From: Roseicella aerolata
GTDB taxonomy: Bacteria; Pseudomonadota; Alphaproteobacteria; Acetobacterales; Acetobacteraceae
DNA: 64,000 nucleotides
Assembly: GCF_020523605.1 (NCBI RefSeq)
Contig: NZ_JAJAQI010000011.1
Span: forward strand, 79,275-143,274
Direction: 5' to 3'
Position 1 is the first letter of the stretch; every line of letters begins with the position of its first letter. The position numbers and the translations under genes are program-made. A model generated the notes under the pieces. That model searched no databases, had not been told where the DNA came from, and worked only from the letters and a program-made list of their open reading frames with translations. Positions 42,211 to 51,206 of this stretch are shown one piece after another.

Positions 42211-42277
42211 CATGGGCTGCGCGGCTCCGGGCCGGAGCCGCGCCCCATGCCAGCCGGCATCGATGCTGGCCGGCATG
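42211..42277. repeat. Nested large palindromes upstream of the ClC gene
   Basis: GCGCGGCTCC pairs perfectly with GGAGCCGCGC around GGGCC (42219-42243), flanked by outer arms CATGGG and CCCATG. A second near-palindrome of 32 bp (42246-42277) overlaps it; its two halves around the central CGATCG-like core differ at only four positions. The rest of 42133-42459 carries no gene. Confidence 0.6.
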
Positions 42278-42459
42278 GCTTGTTGCTCGGCGCGCAGCGT
42301 CACCCAATCCTGTGCGCGATGCCGGCCGGCAGGTGTCGGGATTCCTGCCGTTCGGTGGCCCCAGCCGCCTCAGAATGCTGCGGGCGCTTTCATCGCAAGC
42401 TCAGGCGCGCCGCCGGTCTGTCACGCAACGAACACGGCGTCCTGCGGCATGGGGGTATG

Positions 42460-43461
42460 TCACTCCGCACGGATGTTGTTCGCCTTCACCACCTCGCCCC
42501 AGCGGGCATGGTCGCGGCGCATGATCTCGCCGAGTTCCTCCGGCGTGCCGCCGCCCGGCTCATCGCCGCGGCTGACGATGTTCTGGCGGATCGTCTGGTC
42601 CTGGCAGGCCTGGTTCACCGCGGCATTGGCGCGCTGGATGATCTCCCGCGGCGTGCCCTTCGGGGCGAACATCCCGATCCAGGCCAGCACGACAAAATCC
42701 TGGATGCCCGATTCGGCCGCGGTCGGGATGTTCGGGAAGGCCGGGATGCGCTGCGCCGTCGTCGCCATCAGGCCGCGCAGCTGGTTCGCCTGCAGGAAGG
42801 GCGCGACCACGCTCGCGCCGTCGCACATGATCTGGAAGCGGCCGGCGATGAAGTCCTGCATGGCCGGCCCGCTGCCGCGATAGGGCACATGCGTCATCTC
42901 CGGGCTGCCGATCCTGCTGCGGAACAGCTCCATCGCGACATGCGACAGGCTGCCCGAGCTGGCCGAGCCGTAATCGACATCGCCGCGCTTCGATTTCGCC
43001 CAGTTGGCGAATTCCTGCACCGTATTGGCGGGAACCGCGGGATGCAGGCAGAAGATCAGCCCGCTGGTCAGCATCATCGCGATCGGCTCGAGCTCGAGCG
43101 GATTGAACCGCATGGACGGCATGGTGTGCGGGTTGATGACCAGCGGGTTGGCATTGCCGACCAGCAGCGTGTAGCCGTCCGGCCGCGCGCGCAGCACCGT
43201 CTCGGTGCCCAGATTGCCGCCGGCGCCGCCGCGGTTGTCGATGACGACCGGCTGGCCGAGCGCCTGCTGCAAGCCGTTCTGCAGCACCCGCGCGGCGAAA
43301 TCGGTCTGCCCGCCCGGCGGGAAGCCGACGACCAGGGTGACAGGGCGGGAGGGCCAGGGAGCGGAGGACTGCGCCTGGCCGATCGCCGGCGCGGCGAGCC
43401 CGGCGGTGCCGAGAGCAAGGGCGGTGCGGCGCGTCAGCGCGCCGCGAAGGAGATGGGTCAT
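42460..43461 (-). CDS. Bug/TctC-family binding protein
   Basis: A 333-residue exported binding protein. The signal peptide spans about residues 1-30, with TRRTALALG as a possible Tat motif and cleavage near AIGQAQ. Motifs: VGFPPGGQTDFAAR, VIDNRGGAGGNLG, YGSASSGSLSHVAMELF, HVPYRGSGPAMQDFI, NIPTAAESGIQDFVVLAW and PKGTPREIIQ. GGGAGG lies nine bases before the ATG. It is divergent from another Bug gene 204 bp away, and the two probably share a control region. The ligand is unknown. Confidence 0.9.
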   Translation of the reverse strand: MTHLLRGALTRRTALALGTAGLAAPAIGQAQSSAPWPSRPVTLVVGFPPGGQTDFAARVLQNGLQQALGQPVVIDNRGGAGGNLGTETVLRARPDGYTLLVGNANPLVINPHTMPSMRFNPLELEPIAMMLTSGLIFCLHPAVPANTVQEFANWAKSKRGDVDYGSASSGSLSHVAMELFRSRIGSPEMTHVPYRGSGPAMQDFIAGRFQIMCDGASVVAPFLQANQLRGLMATTAQRIPAFPNIPTAAESGIQDFVVLAWIGMFAPKGTPREIIQRANAAVNQACQDQTIRQNIVSRGDEPGGGTPEELGEIMRRDHARWGEVVKANNIRAE

Positions 43462-43665
43462 GGCTGTCGCCTCCCGGATGGGGCGGCCGGGATGCCGACC
43501 GCGGCGGGCGGCGGAGACCGAACACGGCGCCATCGCCCCAGCCCCAAGCGCATGCGGCCGGGTCCGGTTCGGTCCGCGCCGCCCGGGCCGCCACGCCGGT
43601 GCCGACTGGCCCGACTCGCCGGGCTGGCGCAGAGTGGCGGCAACGCCACCCATCGGGAGGAAGCC

Positions 43666-44634
43666 TTGTCCATCACCCGCCGCGCGGCCCTGGCCGCGCC
43701 CGCCCTGCTGCTCGCCGCCCGCGCCGGGGCCCAGGGGGGCGCCGCAGCGAATTTCCCGAACCGCCCCGTCCGCATCGTCGTCCCCTACACGCCGGGCGGC
43801 GTCTCCGACATCACCGCGCGGCTGATGGCCGAGCCGCTGGCCGCCATCTGGGGCCACCCCGTCCCGGTCGAGAACCGCGCAGGCGCGGATGGCGTCATCG
43901 GGACCGAGGTGGTGGCGCGCAGCGCGCCGGACGGGCACACGCTCGGCCTCGTCTCGGTGGGGCATCCTGTCAACGCCGCCTTCTACCGGCTGCCCTTCGA
44001 CACGCTGCGGGACTTCAGCTTCGTCACCCAGACCACGGCGACGCCGCTGGTGCTCTGCGCCGGCAAGGGTTTCGGGCCGAACACCCCGGCGGAGCTGGTG
44101 GCGCATGCGAAGAGGGATCCGGGCGTCACCTTCGCCGGCACCGGCGGCGTGGTGCGGCTGGCCCCGGTGCTCTTCGCCCAGCAGACCGGCATCGAGCTGA
44201 CCTATGTGCCCTATCGCGGCAGCACCCAGGCGCATCCGGACCTGATCGCCGGGCGGGTGGACATCATGTTCGACACCGTCCCGGCCGCCCTGCCGCATAT
44301 CCAGTCCGGCAGCCTGAAGGCGCTGGCCACCACCGGCACGAAGCGCGCGCCGCAGCTTCCCGATGTGCCGACGATCGGCGAAGCCTTCCTGCCGGGCTTC
44401 GAGGCCTCGACCTGGGGCATGGTGATCGCCCCGGCCAACCTGCCGGAGCCGGTGCTGGCGAAGCTCAATGCCGATTGCGTCGCGGCGCTGCGGCGGCCGG
44501 AGGTGGTGGAGAAGCACCGCACGCTGGGGGCGGAGGTCGTCACCTCCTCCCCCGCCGAGATCCGCGCCTTCACCGAGAGCGAGATGCGCAAATGGGGCGA
44601 GGCGGCGCGGAAGGCTGGGATCGTGCCGCAATAG
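43666..44634 (+). CDS. Bug/TctC-family binding protein (TTG start)
   Basis: A 322-residue exported binding protein starting with TTG. No ATG fits: GGGAGG ends five bases before the TTG at 43666, and translation from there gives a clean signal peptide (MSITRRAALA, cleavage near ARAGAQ). Motifs: VPYTPGGVSDITAR, VENRAGADGVIG, FAGTGGVVRLAPVLF, YVPYRGSTQAHPDLI and DVPTIGEAFLPGFEASTW. A reading frame runs far upstream but is the antisense of the ClC gene and meaningless. It is divergent from the Bug gene at 42460-43461. A rare start codon may lower its expression. Confidence 0.85.
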   Translation: MSITRRAALAAPALLLAARAGAQGGAAANFPNRPVRIVVPYTPGGVSDITARLMAEPLAAIWGHPVPVENRAGADGVIGTEVVARSAPDGHTLGLVSVGHPVNAAFYRLPFDTLRDFSFVTQTTATPLVLCAGKGFGPNTPAELVAHAKRDPGVTFAGTGGVVRLAPVLFAQQTGIELTYVPYRGSTQAHPDLIAGRVDIMFDTVPAALPHIQSGSLKALATTGTKRAPQLPDVPTIGEAFLPGFEASTWGMVIAPANLPEPVLAKLNADCVAALRRPEVVEKHRTLGAEVVTSSPAEIRAFTESEMRKWGEAARKAGIVPQ

Positions 44635-44658
44635 GCGGCACGACCGTCGAAGGGGGCT

Positions 44659-45039
44659 TCAGCCCCCCTCGACCTGCCCGCCCGCCTCCGCCCAGTCCTT
44701 GAAGCCGCCGAGGTTGCGGACATCGGTATAGCCCATGTCCTTCAGCGTCTTGCCCGCCATGGCGGCGCGGCCGCCGGAGGCGCAGTAGGTGATGATGGTC
44801 TTCGCCCGGTCGAAGGCCGCCTCGTGCAGGGCACTGTCGGGATCGGCGCGGAATTCCAGCAGGCCGCGCGGGATGGCCAGCGCGCCGGGCACCTTGCCGG
44901 AGGCCGCGACCTCCGGCGGCTCCCGCAGGTCGACGAAGACCACGTTGGGCTTGCCGTGCATCTCCTTCGCCTCATGCGCGCTGATGCGCGGCACCGCGGC
45001 ATTGGCGGCCTCCAGCATCTCCTTCACGGTGGTCGGCAT
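44659..45039 (-). CDS. Single-domain rhodanese-like protein
   Basis: A 126-residue rhodanese domain. The active-site loop is YCASGGRA with the catalytic C86, and VFVDLREPPEVAASGKVPGALAIPRG is the conserved strand-loop before it. The usual activity is sulfur transfer from thiosulfate or a persulfide to an acceptor, in the cytoplasm. It has no signal peptide. A MAPEG gene lies 33 bp upstream on the same strand, so the two may be co-transcribed. Confidence 0.88.
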   Translation of the reverse strand: MPTTVKEMLEAANAAVPRISAHEAKEMHGKPNVVFVDLREPPEVAASGKVPGALAIPRGLLEFRADPDSALHEAAFDRAKTIITYCASGGRAAMAGKTLKDMGYTDVRNLGGFKDWAEAGGQVEGG

Positions 45040-45072
45040 GGTGGTTCCTCCCGCTGGGTTCGGAGATCGAGC

Positions 45073-45471
45073 CTAGCCCAGCGCATGGGCCAGGACCAAG
45101 CCAAGCAGCGCCGCCGCGCCGGCGCCCAGGACCGCGAAGGTCAGCCCCATGCCGAGGGTGCGCCAGCGCAGCACCTCCGGCTCCTGGCTGATGCCCCAGG
45201 CATGCAGCACCCGGCCGGCGAGGAAGGCGGTGCCCAGCGCATGCACGCCCCAGGCGGGCAGGCCCATGCCTTCCAGCAGGCCCAGCAGCACCAGGCCGAG
45301 CGGCACGTATTCGGCGCAATTGCCATGCGCCCGCACCGCCCGCTCCACCAGCCGATGCGGGGCGCCGAGCGCCACATGGTAGCGCCGCCGCTGCCGGACC
45401 ACGCGGATGGAGAGCACCAGGAACAGCCCCGCCAGCAGAGCTGCGTAAAGGGCGGTGGCGGGCAGCGGCAT
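45073..45471 (-). CDS. MAPEG-family membrane protein
   Basis: A 132-residue protein with four hydrophobic segments. RAVRAHGNCAEYVPLGLVLLGLLE is the MAPEG signature (membrane-associated proteins in eicosanoid and glutathione metabolism). The bacterial members are of uncertain function; some have glutathione transferase activity. I set the start at 45471, where GGAG lies about ten bases upstream; the same frame continues upstream for over 1000 codons as the antisense of other genes. It is divergent from hemW with 42 bp between. Confidence 0.82.
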   Translation of the reverse strand: MPLPATALYAALLAGLFLVLSIRVVRQRRRYHVALGAPHRLVERAVRAHGNCAEYVPLGLVLLGLLEGMGLPAWGVHALGTAFLAGRVLHAWGISQEPEVLRWRTLGMGLTFAVLGAGAAALLGLVLAHALG

Positions 45472-45513
45472 GCTGGGTGCTCCGGCGGGTGTGGAGACCC
45501 TATATCGCACGGG

Positions 45514-46677
45514 ATGGAACCCCTCGCCCTCTACCTGCACTGGCCCTTCTGCGCCGCGAAATGCCCCTACTGCGACTTCAACAGCCATGTGCGGGAGCGC
45601 ATCGACCAGGCCCGCTACCGCGACGCCCTGCGGCGGGAGCTGGCGCGGGAGGCGGCGCGGGCCAATGGGTCGGGCATGCGGCGGAGGCTCGCCAGCATCT
45701 TCTTCGGCGGCGGCACGCCGAGCCTGATGGCGCCCGAAACGGCGGCCGCGCTGATCGCGGATGCGAAGCGGCTGTTCGACGCGCCCGATGACCTCGAGGT
45801 CACGCTCGAGGCGAACCCGACCAGCGTGGAGGCGGCGAAGCTGGCCGAATTCCGTGCCGCCGGCGTCAACCGCCTCTCCCTCGGCGTGCAGTCGCTGGAC
45901 GCGGAGGCCCTGCGCTTCCTCGGACGGAAGCATGACGTGCCGCAGGCCATCGCGGCGCTGGAGGCGGCGCGGGCGCTCTTCCCCCGCCTCTCCTTCGACC
46001 TGATCTACGCCCGGCCCGGCCAGGCGGAGGCGGGCTGGCGGGCGGAATTGCGCCAGGCCCTGGCGCTCGCCGCCGACCACCTCTCGCTCTACCAGTTGAC
46101 GATCGAGCCGGGGACGCGCTTCGCCACCGAACATGCCCGCGGCGCCTTCGCCCTGCCGGAGGATGACGCGGCCGCGCGGCTCTACTGGGCGACGGTGGAG
46201 GAGGCGGCGCGCTTCGGCCTGCACCCCTATGAGGTCTCGAACTACGCCCAGGCCGGCGCCGAGAGCCGGCACAACCTGGTCTACTGGCGCTATGGCGACT
46301 ATCTCGGGATCGGCCCGGGGGCGCATCAGCGGCTGACGCTGGACGGGGCGCTGCTGGCTGCCCGCCGCCATCGCGCGCCGGAGGAATGGCTGGGGCGCGT
46401 GGAGCGCGACGGCCATGCGGTGACGGAGGAGGAGGCGCTCGCCCCCGCCGACCGGGCGCGGGAGGCGTTGCTGATGGGGCTGCGCCTCGCCGAGGGCATC
46501 GACCCCGCGCGCATTGCCGCGCGCAGCGGCCTGACCCTGGCCGAGGCGCTGGACCCCACCATGCTCGCCGCCTGCCTGGAGGAGGGCTACCTCGCCTGGA
46601 CCGGGGCCGGCCGGCTGGTGGCGACCGAGGAGGGCCGCATGCGGCTGGACGCCATGCTGCCCGTGCTGCTGCGGTAG
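45514..46677 (+). CDS. hemW: Radical SAM protein HemW
   Basis: A 387-residue radical SAM enzyme. The cluster cysteines C13, C17 and C20 lie in PFCAAKCPYC, GGGTPSLM is the SAM motif, and the C-terminal domain is HemN-like. HemW is now considered a heme chaperone rather than a coproporphyrinogen oxidase; it lacks the first-residue features of HemN. The start at 45514 is set by homology. TATATC only eight bases upstream suggests a very short or missing 5' leader. Confidence 0.9.
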   Translation: MEPLALYLHWPFCAAKCPYCDFNSHVRERIDQARYRDALRRELAREAARANGSGMRRRLASIFFGGGTPSLMAPETAAALIADAKRLFDAPDDLEVTLEANPTSVEAAKLAEFRAAGVNRLSLGVQSLDAEALRFLGRKHDVPQAIAALEAARALFPRLSFDLIYARPGQAEAGWRAELRQALALAADHLSLYQLTIEPGTRFATEHARGAFALPEDDAAARLYWATVEEAARFGLHPYEVSNYAQAGAESRHNLVYWRYGDYLGIGPGAHQRLTLDGALLAARRHRAPEEWLGRVERDGHAVTEEEALAPADRAREALLMGLRLAEGIDPARIAARSGLTLAEALDPTMLAACLEEGYLAWTGAGRLVATEEGRMRLDAMLPVLLR

Positions 46678-46806
46678 CGGGGCGCCCAACCGCCCGAAGG
46701 CTTGACCGAGGCCGACACGGGAAGCCGTTCCGGCTCCGCTTGCGCGGCCACCGGAAGCCTGCTCCGCTGGCGCCTGACGGGCCGAGGGCCCGCGGGAGGG
46801 AATGCC

Positions 46807-48039
46807 ATGGCGAAGCCCCCCGGCGCGAGCGCCGGCCGGCATGCCATTGTCATTGGCGGCTCGGTCGGCGGGCTGTTCGCCGCCAACCTGCTGCTGCGCC
46901 GCGGCTGGGATGTGCAGGTCTTCGAGAAGGCGACGGGCGGCCTCGAATCCCGCGGCACCGGCATCGCCTACCACCCGGAGACCGAGGCGATCCTGGCGCT
47001 GGCCGGCGCGCGGGACAAGCACGCGCCCGGCGTCCGGGTGGAAGGCCGCTGCGCCGTGGATGCGATGGGCACGGTCGTCGCGCGGCAACTCTACCCCCAG
47101 TACGTCACGGCCTGGGGCCGCATTTTCAACCCGCTGCGCGCCGCCTTCCCGGCCGGGCGCTACCATGGCGGGCGGGAACTGGCGAATCTTTCGCAGGATG
47201 CGGGCAGCGTCACCGCGCATTTCGCCGATGGCAGCCGCGCGACGGCCGAACTGCTGGTCGGCGCGGACGGGTTCCGCTCCGCGGTGCGGGCGATCGTCGC
47301 GCCGCAGGCCGTGCCGGTCTATGCCGGCTATGTCGGCTGGCGCGGGCTGGTGGAGGAGCGTGAGTTCTCCCCGGACTTCGCCCCGGTCTTCGGGCAATTC
47401 ACCTTCGGCTTCCCCGGCCATGGCGAGACCATCGGCTATCCCATCCCCGGTCTGGACGACAGCGTGGCGCCGGGCGAGCGGCGGTACAATTTCCTCTGGT
47501 ACTATCCGGTCGATGCCGGCGCGGCGCTGACCGACCTGCTGACGGATGCGTCCGGCCGCGTGCATGCCTGGTCCATCCCGCCCGCCCTGATCCGGCCGGA
47601 GCACATCGCCGCCCTGCAGCGCGATGCGGCGGCACGGCTGCCCGCCCCCTATGCCGAGGCGCCGCGGCGCGCCCGGCAATTCCTGGTCCAGCCGATCTAC
47701 GACCTGGAGAGCCCCGCCATGGGCTTCGGCCGCGTCGCGCTGCTGGGCGATGCCGCCTTCGTCGCGCGGCCGCATGTCGGCGTCGGCGTGCTGAAGGCGG
47801 CGGAGGACGCGCTGGCCCTGGCCGGGGCGCTGGAGGCGGAGCCGGAGGTGCCGGCGGCGCTCATGCGCTATGGCGCGGCGCGCATCCCGCCCTCCCGCGC
47901 CGCGGTGGCGATGAGCCGGCATCTCGGCGCCTTCATCGAGCGGAGGCTGCCGCGGCCGGAAGCCGATCCGGGCCTCGGGCTGACCCTGCCGCGCCTGCTG
48001 GAGCTCAGCGGCCGGCCGGTTCCGCGCGATGCGCATTGA
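46807..48039 (+). CDS. FAD-dependent aromatic-ring monooxygenase
   Basis: A 410-residue group A flavoprotein hydroxylase. The Rossmann motif is VIGGSVGGLFAANLLLRRG, the middle DG motif is VGADGFRSAVR, and the second FAD motif is RVALLGDAAFVARPHVGVGVLKAAED. Its overall character recalls 2,6-dihydroxypyridine 3-hydroxylase-type enzymes. It would hydroxylate an aromatic substrate with NAD(P)H and O2. GGGAGGG stands before the ATG. It is the first gene of a probable seven-gene operon with an intradiol dioxygenase and an ABC importer, which suggests that it prepares the imported ring for cleavage. Confidence 0.82.
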   Translation: MAKPPGASAGRHAIVIGGSVGGLFAANLLLRRGWDVQVFEKATGGLESRGTGIAYHPETEAILALAGARDKHAPGVRVEGRCAVDAMGTVVARQLYPQYVTAWGRIFNPLRAAFPAGRYHGGRELANLSQDAGSVTAHFADGSRATAELLVGADGFRSAVRAIVAPQAVPVYAGYVGWRGLVEEREFSPDFAPVFGQFTFGFPGHGETIGYPIPGLDDSVAPGERRYNFLWYYPVDAGAALTDLLTDASGRVHAWSIPPALIRPEHIAALQRDAAARLPAPYAEAPRRARQFLVQPIYDLESPAMGFGRVALLGDAAFVARPHVGVGVLKAAEDALALAGALEAEPEVPAALMRYGAARIPPSRAAVAMSRHLGAFIERRLPRPEADPGLGLTLPRLLELSGRPVPRDAH

Positions 48040-48108
48040 CCGCGGGACGCCGCCACGCGCATCGTTGCGGCAAGGCGCCCGATGAGGCGCCATGAGGGAG
48101 CGACCGAG

Positions 48109-49023
48109 ATGCCCGATCTCGACCGGATGGGCGTGACCGCGGAAGTGCTCGCGCAGATGGCGAAGACGCCCGATCCGCGGCTGCGCCAGATCATGGAAGC
48201 CGCCACCCGCCACCTGCACGATTTCGCGCGTGAGGTGGAGCTGAAGCCAGAGGAGTGGCTGGCCGGCATCGCCTTCCTCACCGCTGTCGGCCAGGCCTGC
48301 ACGCCCTACCGGCAGGAATTCATCCTGCTCTCGGACGTGCTCGGCCTTTCGCGGCTGGTGAACGTGATGCACGACCTCGAGGGCCGGGAGGAGCTGGGCA
48401 CCGAGACCAGCCTGCTCGGCCCCTTCTTCCGCGAGAAGGCGCCGGAATTCGCCGCCGGCGAGAGCATCGCGCGGGAGGACAAGGGCGGGCAGGAGATCAT
48501 CCTCTTCGGCCAGGTCACGGATGCCGCGGGCCGGCCGCTCCCCGGTGCCGAGATCGACATCTGGCAGGTGGACGCGACCGGCCTCTACGACCTGCAGGCG
48601 AGCGACGCGACGGTGATGGACATGCGCGGCCGCTTCCGCACGGATGCGGAGGGGCGCTACCACATGCGCACCGTGAAGCCGATGGGCTACTCCATCCCGA
48701 TGGACGGCCCGGTCGGCAGGCTGGTGCAGCAGCAGGACCGCCACGGCATGCGGCCCGGGCACATCCATATCCTGGCGCAGGCGCCGGGATGCCGGGAACT
48801 GGTGACGGCGCTCTACATGGCCGACGACCCGAACATCGGCACGGATACGGTCTTCGGCGTCTCCCGCTCACTCATCGTGGAGCCCAGGCTCGGCCTGCCC
48901 GGCGCGCCGCGCAGCGACCTGCCGGCGGTGCGCTACGATTTCCGCCTCTCCCGCCTCGGTGCGCAGGACACCGGCGGCAGGGTGGGCGCCGATCCATCGC
49001 AGATCATGCCAGCGGCTCGGTAA
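48109..49023 (+). CDS. Intradiol ring-cleavage dioxygenase (hydroxyquinol 1,2-dioxygenase-like)
   Basis: A 304-residue nonheme Fe(III) dioxygenase. The N-terminal dimer helix domain (about 1-100) is that of catechol/hydroxyquinol dioxygenases. The iron ligands are Y160 (ATGLYD), Y194 (MGYSIP), and H218 and H220 (RPGHIHI). It opens catechol or benzenetriol between the hydroxyls to a muconate or maleylacetate. I chose the ATG at 48109, with GAGGGAG upstream, over one nine codons earlier. Its place after a monooxygenase fits a hydroxylate-then-cleave route. Confidence 0.87.
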   Translation: MPDLDRMGVTAEVLAQMAKTPDPRLRQIMEAATRHLHDFAREVELKPEEWLAGIAFLTAVGQACTPYRQEFILLSDVLGLSRLVNVMHDLEGREELGTETSLLGPFFREKAPEFAAGESIAREDKGGQEIILFGQVTDAAGRPLPGAEIDIWQVDATGLYDLQASDATVMDMRGRFRTDAEGRYHMRTVKPMGYSIPMDGPVGRLVQQQDRHGMRPGHIHILAQAPGCRELVTALYMADDPNIGTDTVFGVSRSLIVEPRLGLPGAPRSDLPAVRYDFRLSRLGAQDTGGRVGADPSQIMPAAR

Positions 49024-49057
49024 GAGGCCGCGGCAGGGACCAAGGGAGGATACGAGA

Positions 49058-50317
49058 ATGACCGAGTTGACCCGCCGCGGCCTCGGACGCGCGGCCCTGG
49101 CCGGTGCCCTGACCGCGAGCGCCTTTCCGGCCATCGCCCAGGATTCGAACCCGATCCGCATCGGCTATTCCATGTCGCTCTCGGGCGGGCTCGCGGCCAA
49201 TGGCCGCTCCGCCCTGCTCGCGCAGAGGATCTGGGCGGAGGACGTGAACGCCAGGGGCGGCCTGCTCGGCCGGCCCGTGCAGCTCGTCACCTATGACGAC
49301 CAGAGCAATCCCGCCAATGTCCCGTCGCTCTATACGAAGCTGATCGATGTGGACAAGGTGGACATCGTCACCTCGCCCTATGCGACGGCGATGATCGCGC
49401 CCTCCATGCCCGTCGTCATGCAGCGCGGGATGACCTATGTCTCGCTCTTCGGCGCGGGCGTGAACGAGCGGCTGAAGTACAACCGCTACTTCAGCATGAA
49501 CGTCACCGGGGACGACATCAAGGGCACCTATGCCCGCGGCTTCCTCGAATGCACCAAGATGCTCCCCAACCCGCCGCGCACCATCTCCATCCTCGCGGTG
49601 GACAACGACTTCGCGCAGCGCGCGGCCGAAAGCGTGCGGACGCTGGCGCGCGAATACGGGCTGCGCATCGTCTATGACCGTTCCTACCCGCCGAGCACGG
49701 TGGACTTCACCCCGACCGTCCGTGCCATCCAGGCGGCCCGGCCGGATGTGGTCTTCTTCGCCTCCTACCCGCCGGATTCCAACGGCATTCTGCGCGCGGT
49801 GAGCGAGCTGCGGATGACCGCTGCGCTGTTCGGCGGCGGCATGATCGGGCCGCAGATCGCGGCGGTGCAGGCGCAGCTCGGCCCCATCCTGAACAACCTG
49901 GTGAACTGGGACGTCTACTCGCCCGAACCCACCATGAAATTCCCGGGCGTGGACGCCTTCCAGGAGAAGTACCGTGCCCGCGCACCGCAGGAGCAGACGG
50001 ACGTGCTGGGCAACTACCTGCAGCCCTATGCCTATGCGCAGATGCAGGTGGTGGAACAGGCGCTGGCCCGCACCGGCAAGGTGGACCAGGCGGCGCTGGC
50101 CGAGGACATGCGCGCCAACAGCTTCGGCACCATCGTCGGCGACATCAGGTTCAGTGCCCTCGGCGAATGGGCGAAGGAGCGGAACCTCTTCGTCCAGTTC
50201 CAGAACATCACCGATGGCGACCTGGAGAAGTACAGGAAGCCGGGCACCAAGGTGATCCTCTACCCGCCGGAGCTGAAATCGGGCTCGCTGAAGACCCCCT
50301 ACGGCGCGCCGGCCTGA
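49058..50317 (+). CDS. LIV-type ABC transporter substrate-binding protein
   Basis: A 419-residue periplasmic binding protein of the Leu/Ile/Val type. The signal peptide (MTELTRRGLGRAALAG onward, with an RR pair) is cleaved after FPAIAQ. The mature part opens with NPIRIGYSMSLSGGLAANG and AEDVNARGGLLGRPVQLV, typical of this class. Homologues bind branched-chain amino acids, amides or aromatic acids. Position in an operon with ring hydroxylase and dioxygenase genes favours an aromatic ligand. GGGAGGA precedes the ATG. Confidence 0.88.
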   Translation: MTELTRRGLGRAALAGALTASAFPAIAQDSNPIRIGYSMSLSGGLAANGRSALLAQRIWAEDVNARGGLLGRPVQLVTYDDQSNPANVPSLYTKLIDVDKVDIVTSPYATAMIAPSMPVVMQRGMTYVSLFGAGVNERLKYNRYFSMNVTGDDIKGTYARGFLECTKMLPNPPRTISILAVDNDFAQRAAESVRTLAREYGLRIVYDRSYPPSTVDFTPTVRAIQAARPDVVFFASYPPDSNGILRAVSELRMTAALFGGGMIGPQIAAVQAQLGPILNNLVNWDVYSPEPTMKFPGVDAFQEKYRARAPQEQTDVLGNYLQPYAYAQMQVVEQALARTGKVDQAALAEDMRANSFGTIVGDIRFSALGEWAKERNLFVQFQNITDGDLEKYRKPGTKVILYPPELKSGSLKTPYGAPA

Positions 50318-50324
50318 GGCCGGG

Positions 50325-51206
50325 ATGGATCCCACCGTCTCGCTGCTGCTGAACGGGATCGTCAGCGGGTTGCTGCTCGGCGGCCTCTACGCCGCCGCGG
50401 CCTCCGGCCTCGCGGTCTCCTTCGGCATGCTGGACATCGTCAACATCGCGCATCCCGCGCTGATGGTGGCGGGTGGCTTCGCCGTCATCCTCATCGGCAC
50501 CGCGCTAGGGCTCGACCCGCTGCTCGTGGCGGTGCTGCAGGCGCCGGTCTTCTACCTGCTCGGGACGGGGATCTACCGCGCCTACAACCACTTCTTCGAG
50601 CGCCGTGGCGACGAGGCGCTGCAGGGCCTCGCCTTCTTCTTCGGCGTCATGTTCATCATCGAGGTCGGGCTGGTGATGCTGTTCGGGCCGGAGCAGCGCT
50701 TCCTCGATCCCGACTACGCCTTCGTCACCTGGCGCCTCGGCGAGATCGACGTGCCGCTGCGCATGCTGGCCCCGGCCCTGCTGGCCATGGCGGCGATCGG
50801 CGCGCTCTGGCTCTTCCTGACGCGCAGCTTCACCGGCCTCGCCATCGCCGCCGTGGCGCAGGACCCGGAGGCGCTGCGGCTGATGGCGGTGGATCCGGTG
50901 CGCATCAAGCGCATGGCCTTCGGCATCTCGGTCGCGCTGGCCGCGGTCGCGGGCGGCGCCCTGGTGGTGGTGCAGCCGATCGATCCTTCCTCCCACCATG
51001 TCTTCATCGGGCGGGTCTTCGCCATCTGCATCATGGGCGGCATGGCGAGCCTCTCGGGCGCCGTCATGGCCGCCTTCCTCTTTGGCGTGGTGGAAAACGT
51101 GACGGCCACCTTCTACGGCCCCTCCTGGTCGCCGGCGGTCGCCTTCGGCTGGCTGCTGCTGGTGCTGGCGGTGCGGCCACAGGGCCTGTTCGGGAGGGCC
51201 GCATGA
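50325..51206 (+). CDS. livH: LIV-type ABC transporter permease LivH
   Basis: A 293-residue inner-membrane permease with about eight helices. GLYAAAASGLAVSFGMLDIVNIAHPALMVAGG is the characteristic opening, and VAQDPEALRLMAVDPVRIKRMAFGIS is the ATPase-docking loop. It starts seven bases after the binding-protein stop and overlaps livM by ATGA. With LivM it forms the channel for the ligand captured by the upstream binding protein. Confidence 0.88.
   Translation: MDPTVSLLLNGIVSGLLLGGLYAAAASGLAVSFGMLDIVNIAHPALMVAGGFAVILIGTALGLDPLLVAVLQAPVFYLLGTGIYRAYNHFFERRGDEALQGLAFFFGVMFIIEVGLVMLFGPEQRFLDPDYAFVTWRLGEIDVPLRMLAPALLAMAAIGALWLFLTRSFTGLAIAAVAQDPEALRLMAVDPVRIKRMAFGISVALAAVAGGALVVVQPIDPSSHHVFIGRVFAICIMGGMASLSGAVMAAFLFGVVENVTATFYGPSWSPAVAFGWLLLVLAVRPQGLFGRAA

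Noticed and set aside
40420..44634. A 1404-codon open frame on the plus strand
   Set aside because: Most of it is the antisense of the ClC and Bug genes and is rich in Arg, Gln, His and Gly with no domain. Only its last 323 codons, from the TTG at 43666, are real.
45073..48768. A 1231-codon open frame on the minus strand
   Set aside because: It is the antisense of hemW, the monooxygenase and the dioxygenase. Only the final 133 codons (MAPEG protein) are supported.
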